Counted from the stretch's first letter, positions 35,346 through 46,225 are shown. The stretch is DNA of 64,000 nt from Erpobdella octoculata (GCA_963978895.1 OZ022244.1:28257269-28321268), one strand, 5' to 3'. The notes: generated by a model not told the origin, from the letters alone. Made by a program: numbers and translations.

Positions 35346-37303
35346 ATGAGAGTTTATCGCGTGCAGAGGCTGCTATGTTACGCCGTCTACTCTTTAGCGT
35401 TGGTATTTTTGGTGCTATTATTGACGTGGCGATCAAGAAGATCGCATTCAAAAGACGTAGAATCGTCCGAAAAAGTCACAACGAAACCAAAACTTGATAT
35501 TTCTCAGAAACGCGTCAAAAACAAACCCGACCATCATGATGATCTCGTGGCGCTCGATCTCACCGGAGTATCGACGCCGCCGAATTACAACGTCCACATA
35601 TTTTACACGGAAGTCCAAAACTGGACGGCAAGTACATCCACTGGAATCATAGGTACCTACCCCACTGGAGTTCCCAGGGTAGAGATGCAAAATCAGGAGC
35701 GCGTCACCAGCCGCCTGATGATATCGGCTCGAATTTCTACCCAAAGCTCGGCCCGTACAGTTCCAGAGAGTTGAGGATAATCAGGTTACATATGCAGCAG
35801 ATCAGGAGCGCAGGAGTAGGTGAATTTTTTTTTTTTTTTTATGTAGTTCAAGAATACTTGCTCTTTAATCTTGTGACAATTAGTTTATTATTTCTTTTAA
35901 CTTAATTTTAGTTACCTGTATGAAATACTGAAATAACTGTCAAAAATATTGGTTAATTTTAAATAGATACACTTACTATAATTTACTATTAATTAGTATT
36001 ATTAGCCTATTGTTTAGAATCTATTTTTGTTAGCATGATAATTACTGATGATCCCACCCATCAGAAGATGAATATAATTAAGTAATAAATAAAATAATTA
36101 TGCTGATGAGTGAAAATAGAAGTGTAGCCTGCAGGCTAAGTATATACATTTGCATAATTGTGATATTTACTTATTAATATTCAGGTGTCCTGGCAGTTTC
36201 TTGGTACCCTCCGGACATGCACGATGATGAAGGGGAGTTCTCCGATTCCGTTCTTCCTATGCTTTTCGATCAGGCCGATAAATTTAACCTGAAGGTTTCA
36301 CGGCTAAATCTGTTTTCTATTTGAGTATTATGTTGTTTTTTTTTTAAATTATAATCTAAATCTACCAGATTTTGCAAATATTTCTGCAGATAAAAAAATT
36401 TCATTGTGAAACTTATTTTTATTTTTAATTAAATAGGTTTTAATTAGTTAACTAATATTACAAGTTTGAACAGCATTTCTTTTTCGATTAATTTAATTGA
36501 ATTAATCAATTTCTGATGTCACATGTTCACTTAAAATTCTACTCAAATACACATGTACACAATGTAAACAAATAAAATCAATCAACCAGGTCTGTCTTCA
36601 CATTGAACCTTTTTCCAGTCGCAATATTACGACTTTGAAGAAAGCCATCTCCTACGTGCACGGAGAATACGGATCGCATCCAGCCTTCTACAGACGGCGG
36701 AACAGGAATGGACGCCTCTTACCCCTCTATTACATCTACGATTCATATCACATAGACAAAACTGAATGGGCGGAGTTACTCGGACCTCCGACAGGAAGTG
36801 GTGTTTCGCTAAGGGGCACTCAATTGGATGGAATTTTTATCGGCCTTATGGTTGATAAAAAGGATGTTTACAGTCTCAAAGATGGCGGGTTCGATGGATT
36901 CTACACTTACTTCGGTGCAGATAGGTTCACTTTCGGGTCAACCTTCGATCACTGGGGAGATCTAGCCAGAATGCAATCCTCTCTTAATATGACCTTCATT
37001 CCGAGCATAGCGCCGGGATATGTGGACGATCGGATACGACCCTGGAACAAGAAAAATACGAGAGGCAGGGAGGGTGGGGCCTACTACGAAAGGTCCTTCA
37101 TTAAGGCCGTCGAATCTGGTTCAGGTTTGATATCGATAACATCTTTCAATGAATGGCACGAGGGTACTCAAATAGAAGAAGCCATACCGAAGAGTTACAA
37201 CGGTTACACTTATTTAGACTACACGCCGAACGATCCGGATTACTATTTGAGGCTCACAAGAAAATACGTTCGTCAGTTCGAGATTTCTCGAAAAAGCCAG
37301 TGA
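35346..37303 (+). pseudogene. MANEA: Glycoprotein endo-alpha-1,2-mannosidase (GH99), frameshift in exon 1
   Basis: Three exons: 35346-35819, 36185-36294, 36590-37303, with GT/AG borders. The product is a Golgi type II enzyme that trims glucosylated mannose from N-glycans. A signal anchor lies at residues 8-27 (LLCYAVYSLALVFLVLLLTW). The conserved core runs PPNYNVHIFY | GSPKLDGKYIHWNH, RHQPPDDIGSNFYP, LAVSWYPPD, LHIEPFSS, YYIYDSY, and SITSFNEWHEGTQIE with the catalytic-site glutamates. At about 35605 a deletion of about 10 bases removes the codons between HIFY and GSPK and shifts the frame, so the annotated frame stops at 35774. Everything downstream is conserved, with no other lesion. The length if repaired is about 435 aa, close to the family's ~460. 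It is either a recent null allele or an assembly error. Two extra residues (GV) appear at the exon 1-2 join. Confidence 0.85.
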
Positions 37304-37644
37304 TGGCTTGGTCTTTACACTGCTGGTGTTGGTGCCAAATTTGTGTTGTTTTTGTTTTATTAAGATAAAGTATTTGGTCGATGATCGGACACTTTACCGA
37401 TAAGTTATTTTTTCAAGCGTTGTTCAGTCATTAATGTGTGTAGCATATTCCAAATTATGACAAATGCTATTCCCTTGCTCCTACCCATTCTTGACATTTT
37501 ATGGTTCAAGTAAATTAAACTTACTAGAATGCACAAAGAACGTACCATCATTTACTAAAAACTAAAGATTAATATGAAAACAGAATTATTTTCTATCCCA
37601 CCAGGTTTATCTCCATATCCGTCCCATCGCCACGCACAGCTTCT

Positions 37645-37820
37645 TAAGGAGCCATCCATATATTACGTACAGACCTTGGGGGAGTGTCACAAGTGAATGA
37701 TATCCAGATGAGTGTGTATGGGGCGGGAGAGAGGGGTGTTCCAACTAATGCCTATGTATGTGCAACAGGGGAAAAAGGGGGTTTCAGAATCTGGAGTTTA
37801 TTGCATATGGATGGCCCTTA
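37645..37820. mobile_element. MITE with ~16-bp terminal inverted repeats
   Basis: The left end TTAAGGAGCCATCCATAT is mirrored by the right end ATATGGATGGCCCTTA, about 176 bp apart, with no coding capacity. It lies 3' of the mannosidase gene. The superfamily is not assigned. Confidence 0.6.
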
Positions 37821-37974
37821 GTTTTAAACTTTTATTAATTATCAGTGCCTGAGTGATCTAGATTTGACCAAACTCAAATCAGTGCATGAAAACATGTGAA
37901 ATGATTGTGCCAGCAGCTATTTAAACCTACTCCATAGACTAAATGCATCGTTATTGCGTTTTGCAAGATTAAAA

Positions 37975-38072
37975 AAAGCAGTAATCGGTCGGAACTAGCT
38001 GATTATCGGACGCCATCGATTGAAAAATGGCCGATTCCGATTATAGACAGATAATTGGTGCACCTCTAGTTC
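37975..38072. mobile_element. hAT-like terminal fragment
   Basis: Contains 'taatcggtcgg', 'tgattatcggacgcc', 'gccgattccgattat' and ends 'ttggtgcacctctag'. Repeated ATCGG motifs with a GGTGCACCTCTAG end resemble hAT transposon termini. Only one end is recognised. Confidence 0.45.
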
Positions 38073-39519
38073 TGTTGTTGGTTGTTTGATTTGTACTTGT
38101 ATGTTCAGTCCGAAAAGTTATTATTTATTGTTAAATTGATTTATTTTTAATTCTAGATTTATTAACTAATTTTTTTCTTTTTATTAATTTTTCTAATTAA
38201 TTTATTTATTTCTAATTATTTTTTGTAAATTTATTGAATTTTCATTTTGTTTTTTCTTCATTTTTTATGTTTGCATTCTCTAACATTTTTGTCTATAATA
38301 ATTGTAATTTATTTTGTACATCTCAAGTTTGCTATATTAGCACCAAAGTATGTTTTTTTGTAGTGCAGTTGTTGATATTTTTCTTCTTTTCAGTTCTTGG
38401 TTTGTGGCATTTATCCAATAAAGTGTTGGAATTTATCGATTCTCAAATTATGTGATATTCTAAAATAAAGCTATATTTATATTTCATATTTGAAATTTCA
38501 AATTGTTAAAAACGAGTTTTTTTCAGAAATCTCTTATATTTCAGGATTCAGCAGCTTTTCATTTAATACAAATTTTTCTTTTAAAACGATATTTTTAAAA
38601 ATGTATAAATGTAGCTTCAAATCCATCAATGTAACTTTTTTTATAATAGTTTAAAATTGGTCACAAAATGAGCGGGAGAGTGAGCGGGGACTTTATATAT
38701 ACACATACATATACATAAATGAGCGGAAACGGGAACGGAATAGCAACTGAGGGCGTATCTTGATCATTTTGGTGGGGAGGACATGTCGGGATTTCATGAC
38801 AAACCTAGGGAGCCTGAAGAATTTTGTTCATTTACTAAATAATAATGATGTAACGGAGAAAAAAAAGAAATAGATTGTAGTTCTCATTTGTATTTAATTA
38901 TAAATTATTTGTGTGACATTTGTCTGGATTCAGGATTCAAGAGTCTTGAATGTCTTGAATTAAATGGAGATTAGGTTTTCTTTGAGCCTGTTTAACCGAA
39001 TAATATATTATTATTTCTTAAATTCGGGTATAGCTAAACATTGCATCGAACCTAATATGCAATATAATTAATTAGATGAGGCCTATTATGCAACAGGGCC
39101 CATATTTGGACTCATATTACTAGTATTATTACGTAATAACTCTTTCATCAGACTAATAAGTGTGATGTCTTACCTGCATAGAATGAGCGTTTATGCAAAT
39201 GTGGCACCAGTACGTAAGTGTTCGAACGAATCCTCCATCTTCCTTGGGCCAATGTTTTTGCATAGCCAATTGGAAACGAAAACATATTACAACTACTTTA
39301 GCAGTACATCGAAGCCGCCAGAGTAATAACTTGCCAAGGAGATTTCAGACTGAAACAAGAGGAGGAATCGCATCGGTTGTCTCTCGGTTGTTGATCAAGA
39401 CTAAGTTAGAGTCAATAGGCATTGCAAAATATTTTCGTCTACCAACTGCTCCAACATATATAGTTCCAATGGAATGTTGATTGTCTTGACAATGCCGGCG
39501 CGGGAAAAAAATTAAATAA
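38073..39519. other. AT-rich intergenic stretch with an H2 remnant
   Basis: Mostly unique-looking AT-rich DNA. 38655-38745 holds an eroded H2 body piece (gtcacaaaatgagcggg, gagcggaaacggg). An open frame at 39193-39480 has no recognisable domain. No gene is supported. Confidence 0.5.
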
Positions 39520-39630
39520 AAAAATCTTTATAATTCTGTATTATTAGACTGACTGTCGGTTTCCACATGTTTCTGTCATCTTCAGATGTTGAAACGTCAG
39601 TCTAATAATACAGAATTACAAAGATTTTTG
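39520..39630. mobile_element. Foldback (hairpin) MITE
   Basis: The left arm 39520-39553 (aaaatctttataattctgta, then ttattagactgac) is inverted at 39597-39630 with two or three mismatches. About 43 bp of loop lies between the arms. The ~33-bp stem would form a strong hairpin in single-stranded DNA or RNA. Confidence 0.7.
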
Positions 39631-39762
39631 ATTCAAATTAGTTTTGCACAGAGGAAGTGGTTTAGAAAAATAGAGAACATTTGTTTTTTCCAAATGGCGT
39701 TCTATAATTCTACGAGCTTGCATGAAAGATAAACTTATTCCACGATTTATTATATATATATA

Positions 39763-40495
39763 CTAGCAGTGCCCGTAGCGGCTTCGCTCGCATGAAATTT
39801 GAGAATTTGAACCGTGCATACATAGTAGAGTACTGCACGGATCAATTTTTTTAGGTCTCGCCTCGGCCCGTCGACAACTTGGTCCAGCCCGTTTCAAAAA
39901 CCGAAATTCCTGGCCCGGCACGGCCCGTCTAATATGGGCCCGGCCCGTTTTTAAAAGCCTAGAAGTTCTATATACTTGATGAAAAACTTCGGCCCGTCCC
40001 ACCTTGACTTCACGTTTAGCCTGAACACCCTAAAATCACTAAAATGTCTATATACTTGGTTAAAAATCTCGGCCCGTCCCACCTTGATTTAAGGTTTGGG
40101 CAGGGCCGTATGAAGACCCTAAAATAACGGCTTGGCCCGTCCGTCCGGTGATAAACTGAACTCATTTACTTTTAACCGGCACAAAACCTCAAAATACTAT
40201 TTTTCACATCTGTAGCACTTACAGTTTTTGAGTAGCAGTTATTTTAAAATCAAATAACCTTTTTTCCACCTCACATTTGAGGTCCTGGAACTGGAAACCA
40301 AATTTTCAAAAAATGGTAAAACACGTATATCATTATTTCTGGAGTAGAAACCAAATACTAATTTTTACTCCTGTACGTAGCATCTACTGTTTTCGAGTAG
40401 CAGTTACATTAAAAACCAAATAACCTTATTTTCCACCCCACATTTGAGGTCCTGAAAACCAAATTTTAAAAAAATGGTAAAACACGTATATTTTA
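39763..40495 (-). mobile_element. H1 Helitron-like, 5'-truncated at RING block
   Basis: 3' CTAG at 39763-39766 with hairpin, GC-rich segment (one 57-bp unit), then internal repeats that stop at 'acgtatattttatttttt', where duplicated block A begins. The missing 5' half is replaced by the RING-gene block. Confidence 0.75.
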
Positions 40496-40499
40496 TTTT

Positions 40500-41415
40500 T
40501 TATTAAAAATCTTCAAGACATTGTCAATCTAATTTATCGTTATAATTATCATTTTGCTGTTGCAATTATTTGAACAAAAGAAAGTTACACAACTGCAAGT
40601 TTTTTTAAAGAAAATGTCTTCAAACGTCGGTGACAACGACTGTCCTATTTGCCATGAAGCAATTTCAGACCTGTTCACTACTTTCCCGTGCAATCATGAT
40701 TTTTGCAGTAAATGCATGCAATTATGGTTTAAAAAATCATCCCTATGTCCAATTTGCAGGACTTATGTTTCCGATAAAAAAACATGGAAAACAAAAGATC
40801 CGTGGTTCGCAGTTTATTTTTCTTTGCTGCTCTACAGCTTCTCTTTTTACACCCATCTTAAAGTTTCAGATTTAAAATTATTTGAATTTATTTTGGGCAT
40901 TATGTGTATTATAAGTTATTACGACTCACTTTACTCATTGATTGCATTTTGTACACACGAGTTTAAACCTCGCGGATTTGTCTCATTTGAATTGTTTGCA
41001 GTACTATTCCAAATTTGTTATACAGAAAGCCCTGCTGGAATTTTCATATATTTGCTACTACATATTGTTTTCAGCTTGGTACTGAATATGACAGCAATTC
41101 ATAAATTCAATCGTAATGATATTTTTTACATTGTATTTCTTCAAACCTATATGATTTGTCTGTTGTCGTGCATATGTTATGATTTTGAGATTTTGCTGAG
41201 GTTAAGGAATAAAAATCAAATTGATAATAGGCATGTGGGGAACCTCGTTTAATTACGACCCCCGTGAACTCATTTGTGTGCTACCAACCAGAAACTATAT
41301 CCAAATACTTCTATTCAAGAAGATTTTGAGCTTTTTTTATTCATTATGTTAAAAATAAACTTTTGAAAAATTTAAAAAAAAACGCTCAATGGACAGAAGT
41401 CTATAATACTGCGCA
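40500..41415 (+). repeat. Duplicated block A carrying a RING gene (copy 2)
   Basis: Second copy of 17655-18575 in the same orientation, about 22.8 kb away. Flanks differ: an H1 internal repeat on the left, unique-looking sequence on the right (after 'actgcgcagc'). Very few differences separate the copies. Confidence 0.85.
40614..41252 (+). CDS. RING-finger protein with membrane segments, copy 2
   Basis: 212 residues, same C3HC4 RING at 10-48 and same hydrophobic remainder as the copy at 17770. I count six nucleotide differences over 639 bases, and all are non-synonymous: FS to LG, G to C and F to Y, clustered within about 30 bases in a membrane segment, and G to A further on. There is no synonymous difference. 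The open frame extends upstream to 40554, but only the part from 40614 is shared by both copies. By its RING and hydrophobic segments it is likely a membrane E3 ligase; the substrate is unknown. Confidence 0.75.
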   Translation: MSSNVGDNDCPICHEAISDLFTTFPCNHDFCSKCMQLWFKKSSLCPICRTYVSDKKTWKTKDPWFAVYFSLLLYSFSFYTHLKVSDLKLFEFILGIMCIISYYDSLYSLIAFCTHEFKPRGFVSFELFAVLFQICYTESPAGIFIYLLLHIVFSLVLNMTAIHKFNRNDIFYIVFLQTYMICLLSCICYDFEILLRLRNKNQIDNRHVGNLV

Positions 41416-41792
41416 GCAATGCCAAGCAAGGCAATTAAAACCGCAAAAGAGTGAAGCTTTTCCATTTTGTTGACTACGAGAAATTGGCAACAGAAAAGTA
41501 GGAGCTGTGCACTTTACGAAAAACCTAAGCGATGAGAAAACAGTACAGACAACTTCCACAACCTTCGAAATAAAACACTACAAGTTTAGACTTTTATGAG
41601 AACAGAATACTCTCAGACACTCGCTGGCGACAAAAACGTGAGAATAATTACAACACTACAATCACTGCACTTTGCAGTAGAACCAGGAGAGGAGGAAAGT
41701 GCAGAAAATAATTGCACGTGCAATTCTTATATAGGTTCTGTTGTGACGAGACACTCCAGGTGTACTCAGGTGCGCCTACCGAGCTAGCTACC
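41416..41792. other. Unassigned stretch between RING block and MITE
   Basis: About 380 bp with no recognised gene or repeat. A 63-codon open frame at 41596-41787 has no domain. Confidence 0.4.
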
Positions 41793-42138
41793 GAGTTGCT
41801 AGAAAGTTCTGTTGGTATTTAGCGAGTTGCGAGCGGTATTTTCCAATTGTTGTGTCTTTCCAATACTTTATTTACATAGAAGACACAATTTAAATAACAA
41901 GAAACAACGGCACTTGTGCATAAGTGCAGGCGCACCGGGTAGCGGGCACCGCCAATTTGTTGACATACGGCCCGTAACAAAGATCCCTATCTCTATCCCT
42001 ATCCCTATCCCTAACCCTAACCCTAACCTTAACCCTACCCGGTGCCCGCACTTATGCACAAGTGCCGAAACAACTATTAATGAAATTACCGCTCGCAGCT
42101 AGCAACTCGTTGAACACCAACAGAACTTTCTAGCAACT
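41793..42138. mobile_element. Foldback MITE containing telomere-like repeats
   Basis: The outer arms GAGTTGCTAGAAAGTTCTGT (from 41793) and ACAGAACTTTCTAGCAACTC (to 42138) are exact inverses. Inner inverted segments also pair: gcacttgtgcataagtgc near 41910 with gcacttatgcacaagtgc near 42049, and 'caccgggtag' with 'ctacccggtg'. About 346 bp, no ORF. The apex holds a CCCTAT/CCCTAA array. Confidence 0.75.
41984..42037 (+). repeat. Interstitial telomere-like (CCCTAW)n tract
   Basis: Nine or so hexamers: ccctat x4, then ccctaa x3, a ccttaa variant and a final ccctac. CCCTAA is the canonical animal telomere C-strand repeat. The CCCTAT variants suggest slippage from a non-telomeric origin rather than a fossil chromosome end, because the tract is internal to a MITE. 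Confidence 0.8.
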
Positions 42139-42186
42139 CTTTTTAGTGCATTAAAAATGTAGTATTTAAAAAAAAATCTGCTTATA

Positions 42187-42346
42187 CTAGCTGGGTGCCC
42201 GGCGTTGCCCGGGCTCTTTAGAGGGTTTTCTATCGTTTTTCTCTCACGCAACCGTTTCCTTTCCCGCTTGCTCTCACGTTCCCGGTCGCTTTCCCACTTT
42301 TCAACCACCTAGAGCTCTAAAACTTTCAGGAAAGCTTTATTCTGTA
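42187..42346 (-). mobile_element. Short H2 Helitron-like fragment
   Basis: Begins (plus view) CTAG at 42187-42190, then CTGGGTGCCCGGCGTTGCCCGGG, an H2 terminal hairpin, then body sequence (tctcacgttcccggtcgc) to 'ctttattctgta'. The next H2's CTAG follows immediately at 42347. Confidence 0.65.
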
Positions 42347-42795
42347 CTAGCGGGGTTACCCGGCGTTGCTCGGGGTTTTCAGACGTTTTCTATCATTTTT
42401 CTCTCTTGCTCCCGTTTTCTTCCCCGCTTGCTCTCCCGTTTCCGTTCCCGCTCGCGCTCATTTTTTCTTTTCCACTCTTTCATAACTTATTTTAGCCCAT
42501 AAAACGTAAAATAGATTTGCTAAAAAATGCTTGAAGCCTTCAAACGTTGTTACGTAAACAAAATTTGAATTTTATTACGCAATTACCTTCGATGGTCGTA
42601 CATAGGAACTTTTGGCCTGGGAAGTTAAGAAGGGGATTAAGTTAAGAAGGTTTGGACTCCTTCTCCGATCCTCCGGCTCAGGGGGCCAAAAAACCTTCCG
42701 GGCCAAAAGTGCCTATACATGATCATTGCATAAGTTTTCAAAGCACTGTTTACAATTGCGTAACAGGCATTACTTGCTAATGTTTTTATTCAATA
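42347..42795 (-). mobile_element. H2 Helitron-like element in a head-to-tail chain
   Basis: 3' end CTAG at 42347-42350 with the hairpin CCCGGCGTTGCTCGGG. The body contains the segment shared (inverted) with 14936-15289, including 'ggccaaaagtgcctatac'. It ends at 'tttttattcaata', where an H1 element starts. Confidence 0.65.
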
Positions 42796-44219
42796 CTAGC
42801 AGTGCCCGTAGCGGCTTCGCTCGCATGAAATTAGAGAGTTTGAACCGTGCATCCATAGTAGAGATCAATTTTTTAGGTCTCGGCTCGGCCCGTCGACAAC
42901 TTAGCCCAGCCCGTTTTAAAAACCCAAACTCCTGGCCCGGCACAGCCCGTCTGAATTAGGCCCGGCCCATTCTTACAGGCTTAGAAGTTCTATATACTTG
43001 ATGAAAAACTTCGGCCCGTCCCACCTTGACTTCAGGTTTGGCCCGGCCCAACTGAACACCCTAAAATCACTAAAATATCTATATACTTGGTGAAAAACCT
43101 CGGCCCGTTCCACTTTGATTTAAGGTTTGGCCTGGCCCGTGTGAAGACTCTAAAATAACGGCTTGGCCCGACCGGGGATAAACTGAACTTAGCTACTTTT
43201 AACCGGCACAAAACTTCAAAATACTAATTTTTACATTTGTAGCACTTACAGTTTTTGAGTAGCAGTTATTTTGAAATCAAATAACCCTTTTTTCCACCCC
43301 ACATTTGATGTCCTGGAAACCAAATTTTTAAAAAAATGTTGAAACACTTATATCATAATTTTTTGAGTAAATACTAAATACTAATTTTGACATCTGTAGC
43401 ATTCACAGTTTTTGAGTAGCAGTTACTTTAAAAACCAAAGAAAACCTTTTTCCACCCCACATTTGAGGTCCTGAAAACCAAAATTTCAAAAAATGGTGAA
43501 ACACATATATCCTTATTTTTAGAGTAGAAACTAAATACTAATTTTTACTTTTGTAGCATTAACAGTTTTTGAGTAGAAGCTACTTAAAAAACCAAATAAC
43601 CCAATTTTCCAACCCACATTTGAGGTCCGGGAAACCAAATTTGTAAAAAATGGTGAAACACGTATATCTTTATTTTTAGAAAAGAAACTAAATAATAATT
43701 TGTACATCTGTGGTATTTACTGTTTTTGAGTAGCAGTTACTATAAAAGACAATTAGCCCTATTTTCCACCCCACATTTGAAGTCCTGGAAACCAAATTTT
43801 CAAAAAATGCTAAAACACGTATTTCATTATTTTTGGAATAGAAACTAAATACTAATTTTTACTCCTGTAGCATTAACAGTTTTTGAGTAGAAGCTACTTT
43901 AAAAACCAAATAACCCAATTTTCCAACCCACATTTGAGGTCCGGGAAACCGAATTTTCAAAAAATGGTGAAACACGTATCTTTTTATTTTTCAAAAAGAA
44001 TCTATATACCAAATTTCAAAAAAAAATTTTAGAAAAAATTTTTAGAAAAAAGTTTGTTTTCCAGTTTTTTCCCCTCAGGAGCAAAATTTTCAAAAATCCT
44101 TTCTTAGCGGATGTTTACGCTATAAAAGTAATATAAGTTCCAAATTTCACGTTCCTAGGATGAGGCGTTTGAGCTCGGCGTTGATTATCAGTCAGGACAT
44201 GTTCTTTTATATATATAGA
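42796..44219 (-). mobile_element. H1 Helitron-like element (complete)
   Basis: 3' CTAG at 42796-42799 with hairpin; 5' TC at 44219-44218. About 1.42 kb, with a very short CTGA tract (one or two units) in contrast to the long tracts in other copies. Its 5' TC is directly joined to the CTAG end of another H2 element at 44220. Confidence 0.85.
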
Positions 44220-44671
44220 CTAGCGGGGTTACCCGGCGTTGCCCGGGGTTTTTAGAGGGTTTTCTAATGTTTGTCTCTCTCGCTCCCGTTTCCTTCTCCA
44301 CTTTCCCGTTTTCGTCGCGTTCCCGGTCGCTTTTCCGCTCTCGGTCGTTTTCCAGCTCCCGGTCGCTTTCCCGCTCAGAAGTTTTGTTATCGATTTTCTC
44401 TCTTGCTCGCGTTTCCTTCCAAGATTGCTCTCCCGATTCCAGTCGCTTTCCGCGTTCCCGGTCGCTTTCCGCGTTCCCGGTCGCTTTTCCGTTCCCGGTC
44501 GCTTTCCCGTTCCCGCTTGCTCTCCCGTTCCCGGTCACGCTTGCTCTCCCATTCCCGGTCTCGGTTGCTCTCCCGTTCCCGTTCCCGTTCCCGTTCCCGT
44601 TCACGCTCATTTTCTCTTTTCCATTCTTTCATAACTTCTTTTAGCCTATAAAACGTAAAATAGATTTGCTA

Positions 44672-44675
<4 letters not shown>
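44220..44675 (-). mobile_element. H2 Helitron-like element with minisatellite
   Basis: 3' CTAG at 44220-44223 and hairpin CCCGGCGTTGCCCGGGG. The body is the reverse complement of the 18-bp minisatellite (ttcccggtcgctttcccg, 44430-44600), then 'ttcataacttcttttagcct'. The 5' end is lost in (TA)n at about 44680. Repeat reading frames give spurious Ser-Arg and Phe-Pro proteins. Confidence 0.65.
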
Positions 44676-44699
<24 letters not shown>

Positions 44700-44711
<12 letters not shown>

Positions 44712-45050
44712 TGTTTGTGGGTTAGTTTGTCTATTATAGAAACGGGAAAGCGACCCGGAACGGACAGCGAGCGGGAACGGAAAAGCAAGCGTGAGTGGGA
44801 ATGGGAGAGCAAACGTGAGCGGGAACGGGACAGCGACCGGGAACGGGAAAACGACCGGGAGCGGGAAAGCGACCGAGAGCGGGAAAGCGACCGAGAGCGG
44901 GAAAGCGACCGGCAGCGGGAAAACGACCGAAAACGGGAAAGCGAACAGGAGTGGGAAAGCAGGTGGGAAAGGAAACGGGAGAGAAAGAGACACACAATAG
45001 AAAAACCTCTAAAAACCCGGGGAACGCGGGCAACGCGGGTATCTCCGATA
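44700..45050 (+). mobile_element. H2 Helitron-like element, plus orientation
   Basis: (TA)n then 'atgaatgtttgtgggttag', a diverged 18-bp minisatellite (44745-44960), and a diverged end (aaaaacccggggaacgcgggcaacgcgggtatctccgatag, ATAG where CTAG is expected). It forms an inverted pair with the element at 44220-44675. Confidence 0.55.
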
Positions 45051-45134
45051 GTACATACATAAACACACACACATACACACATACATGCACATACACATAC
45101 ATACATACACACATACATACGCACAAACATATAT

Positions 45135-45331
45135 ATATAGTTCCCGCTCGCTCACCCGCTCCGCTCCGCTCATTTTGTGACGGATTTCAAAATTTTTTTC
45201 ACTATATTTGATTCCCCTTGACTCTCAAGGTTGTGTGAAAATTTCATTACGATCGGATGAATGGTGTAGCAATGCATAAAGGACATGAATATATATACAT
45301 ATATACAAACATTCATTTTTATATATATAGA
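45135..45331 (-). mobile_element. H2 Helitron-like 5' region
   Basis: Reading minus: A|TC at 45331-45330, TCTATATATATAAAAATG, 'aatgtttgtatatatg', then the body segment shared with 2200-2345 and 8735-8875, ending in 'gagcgggtgagcgagcggga'. It joins a (CATA)n/(CA)n tract at 45053-45128. Confidence 0.65.
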
Positions 45332-45440
45332 TTAAGAAGTCCATGACTTGCTTCCCAGTCTTGCATAATGTGACCGATTGCGCGTTATTACAAATTATTA
45401 AGCGATAGATGGGGCGGAAAGCGACCGGAATCGGGAAAGT

Positions 45441-45545
45441 GTATGTATGTATGTATGTATGTATGTATGTATGTATGTATGTATGTATGTATGTATGTAT
45501 GTATGTATGTATGTATGTATGTATGTATGTATGTATGTATGTATG

Positions 45546-45579
<34 letters not shown>

Positions 45580-45936
45580 TGTATGTATGTATGTATGTAT
45601 GTATGTATGTATGTATGTATATATGTATGTATGTATGTATGTTTGTATGTATGTATGTATGTATGTATGTATGTATGTATGTATGTATGTATGTATGTAT
45701 GTATGTATGTATGTATGTATGTATGTATGTATGTATGTATGTATGTATGTATGTATGTATGTATGTATGTATGTATGTATGTATGTATGTATGTATGTAT
45801 GTATGTATGTATGTATGTATGTATGTATGTATGTATGTATGTATGTATGTATGTATGTATGTATGTATGTATGTATGTATGTATGTATGTATGTATGTAT
45901 GTATGTATGTATGTATGTATGTATGTATGTATGTAT
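45441..45936 (+). repeat. (ATGT)n microsatellite, ~495 bp
   Basis: A nearly perfect array with two ATAT and one TTGT interruptions. The right edge is a copy of the dispersed retroelement tail. Confidence 0.95.
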
Positions 45937-45940
45937 ATAT

Positions 45941-46225
45941 GCCTGGATAAAGGAGGAGGGACAGTTAAAGTGATTAAATATGATCTACAAGAGGAAATAC
46001 TTATGTGCTTCCAACATACAAAAAGACCTGGTGTAAAGGACTATAAACTATTAAAAAATTGTTTTTAATAACTCCGCCTCGCCAATTCGAGCCAGTCCCA
46101 AGCCTAGATAAAGGAGGAGGGAAAGATAAAAAGATCAAAGATGATCTACGACAGGAATTTCTTTGGAGCTTCCTACATACAGCTATTTCAGTCTTAAAAC
46201 ACCTGGTGCAAAGGACTATAAACTA
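45941..46225 (+). repeat. Dispersed retroelement tails, copies 2 and 3
   Basis: Two related units: 45941-46050 (gcctggataaaggaggaggg to ggactataaactat) and 46085-46225 (gagccagtcccaagcctaga to the (AAT)n end). They match 9061-9240. The second ends in an A/T-rich (AAT)n tail like a LINE or SINE 3' end. Confidence 0.5.

Noticed and set aside
41984..42037. Telomere fusion site
   Set aside because: The hexamers sit symmetrically inside a foldback element with exact inverted ends, and many units are CCCTAT rather than CCCTAA.
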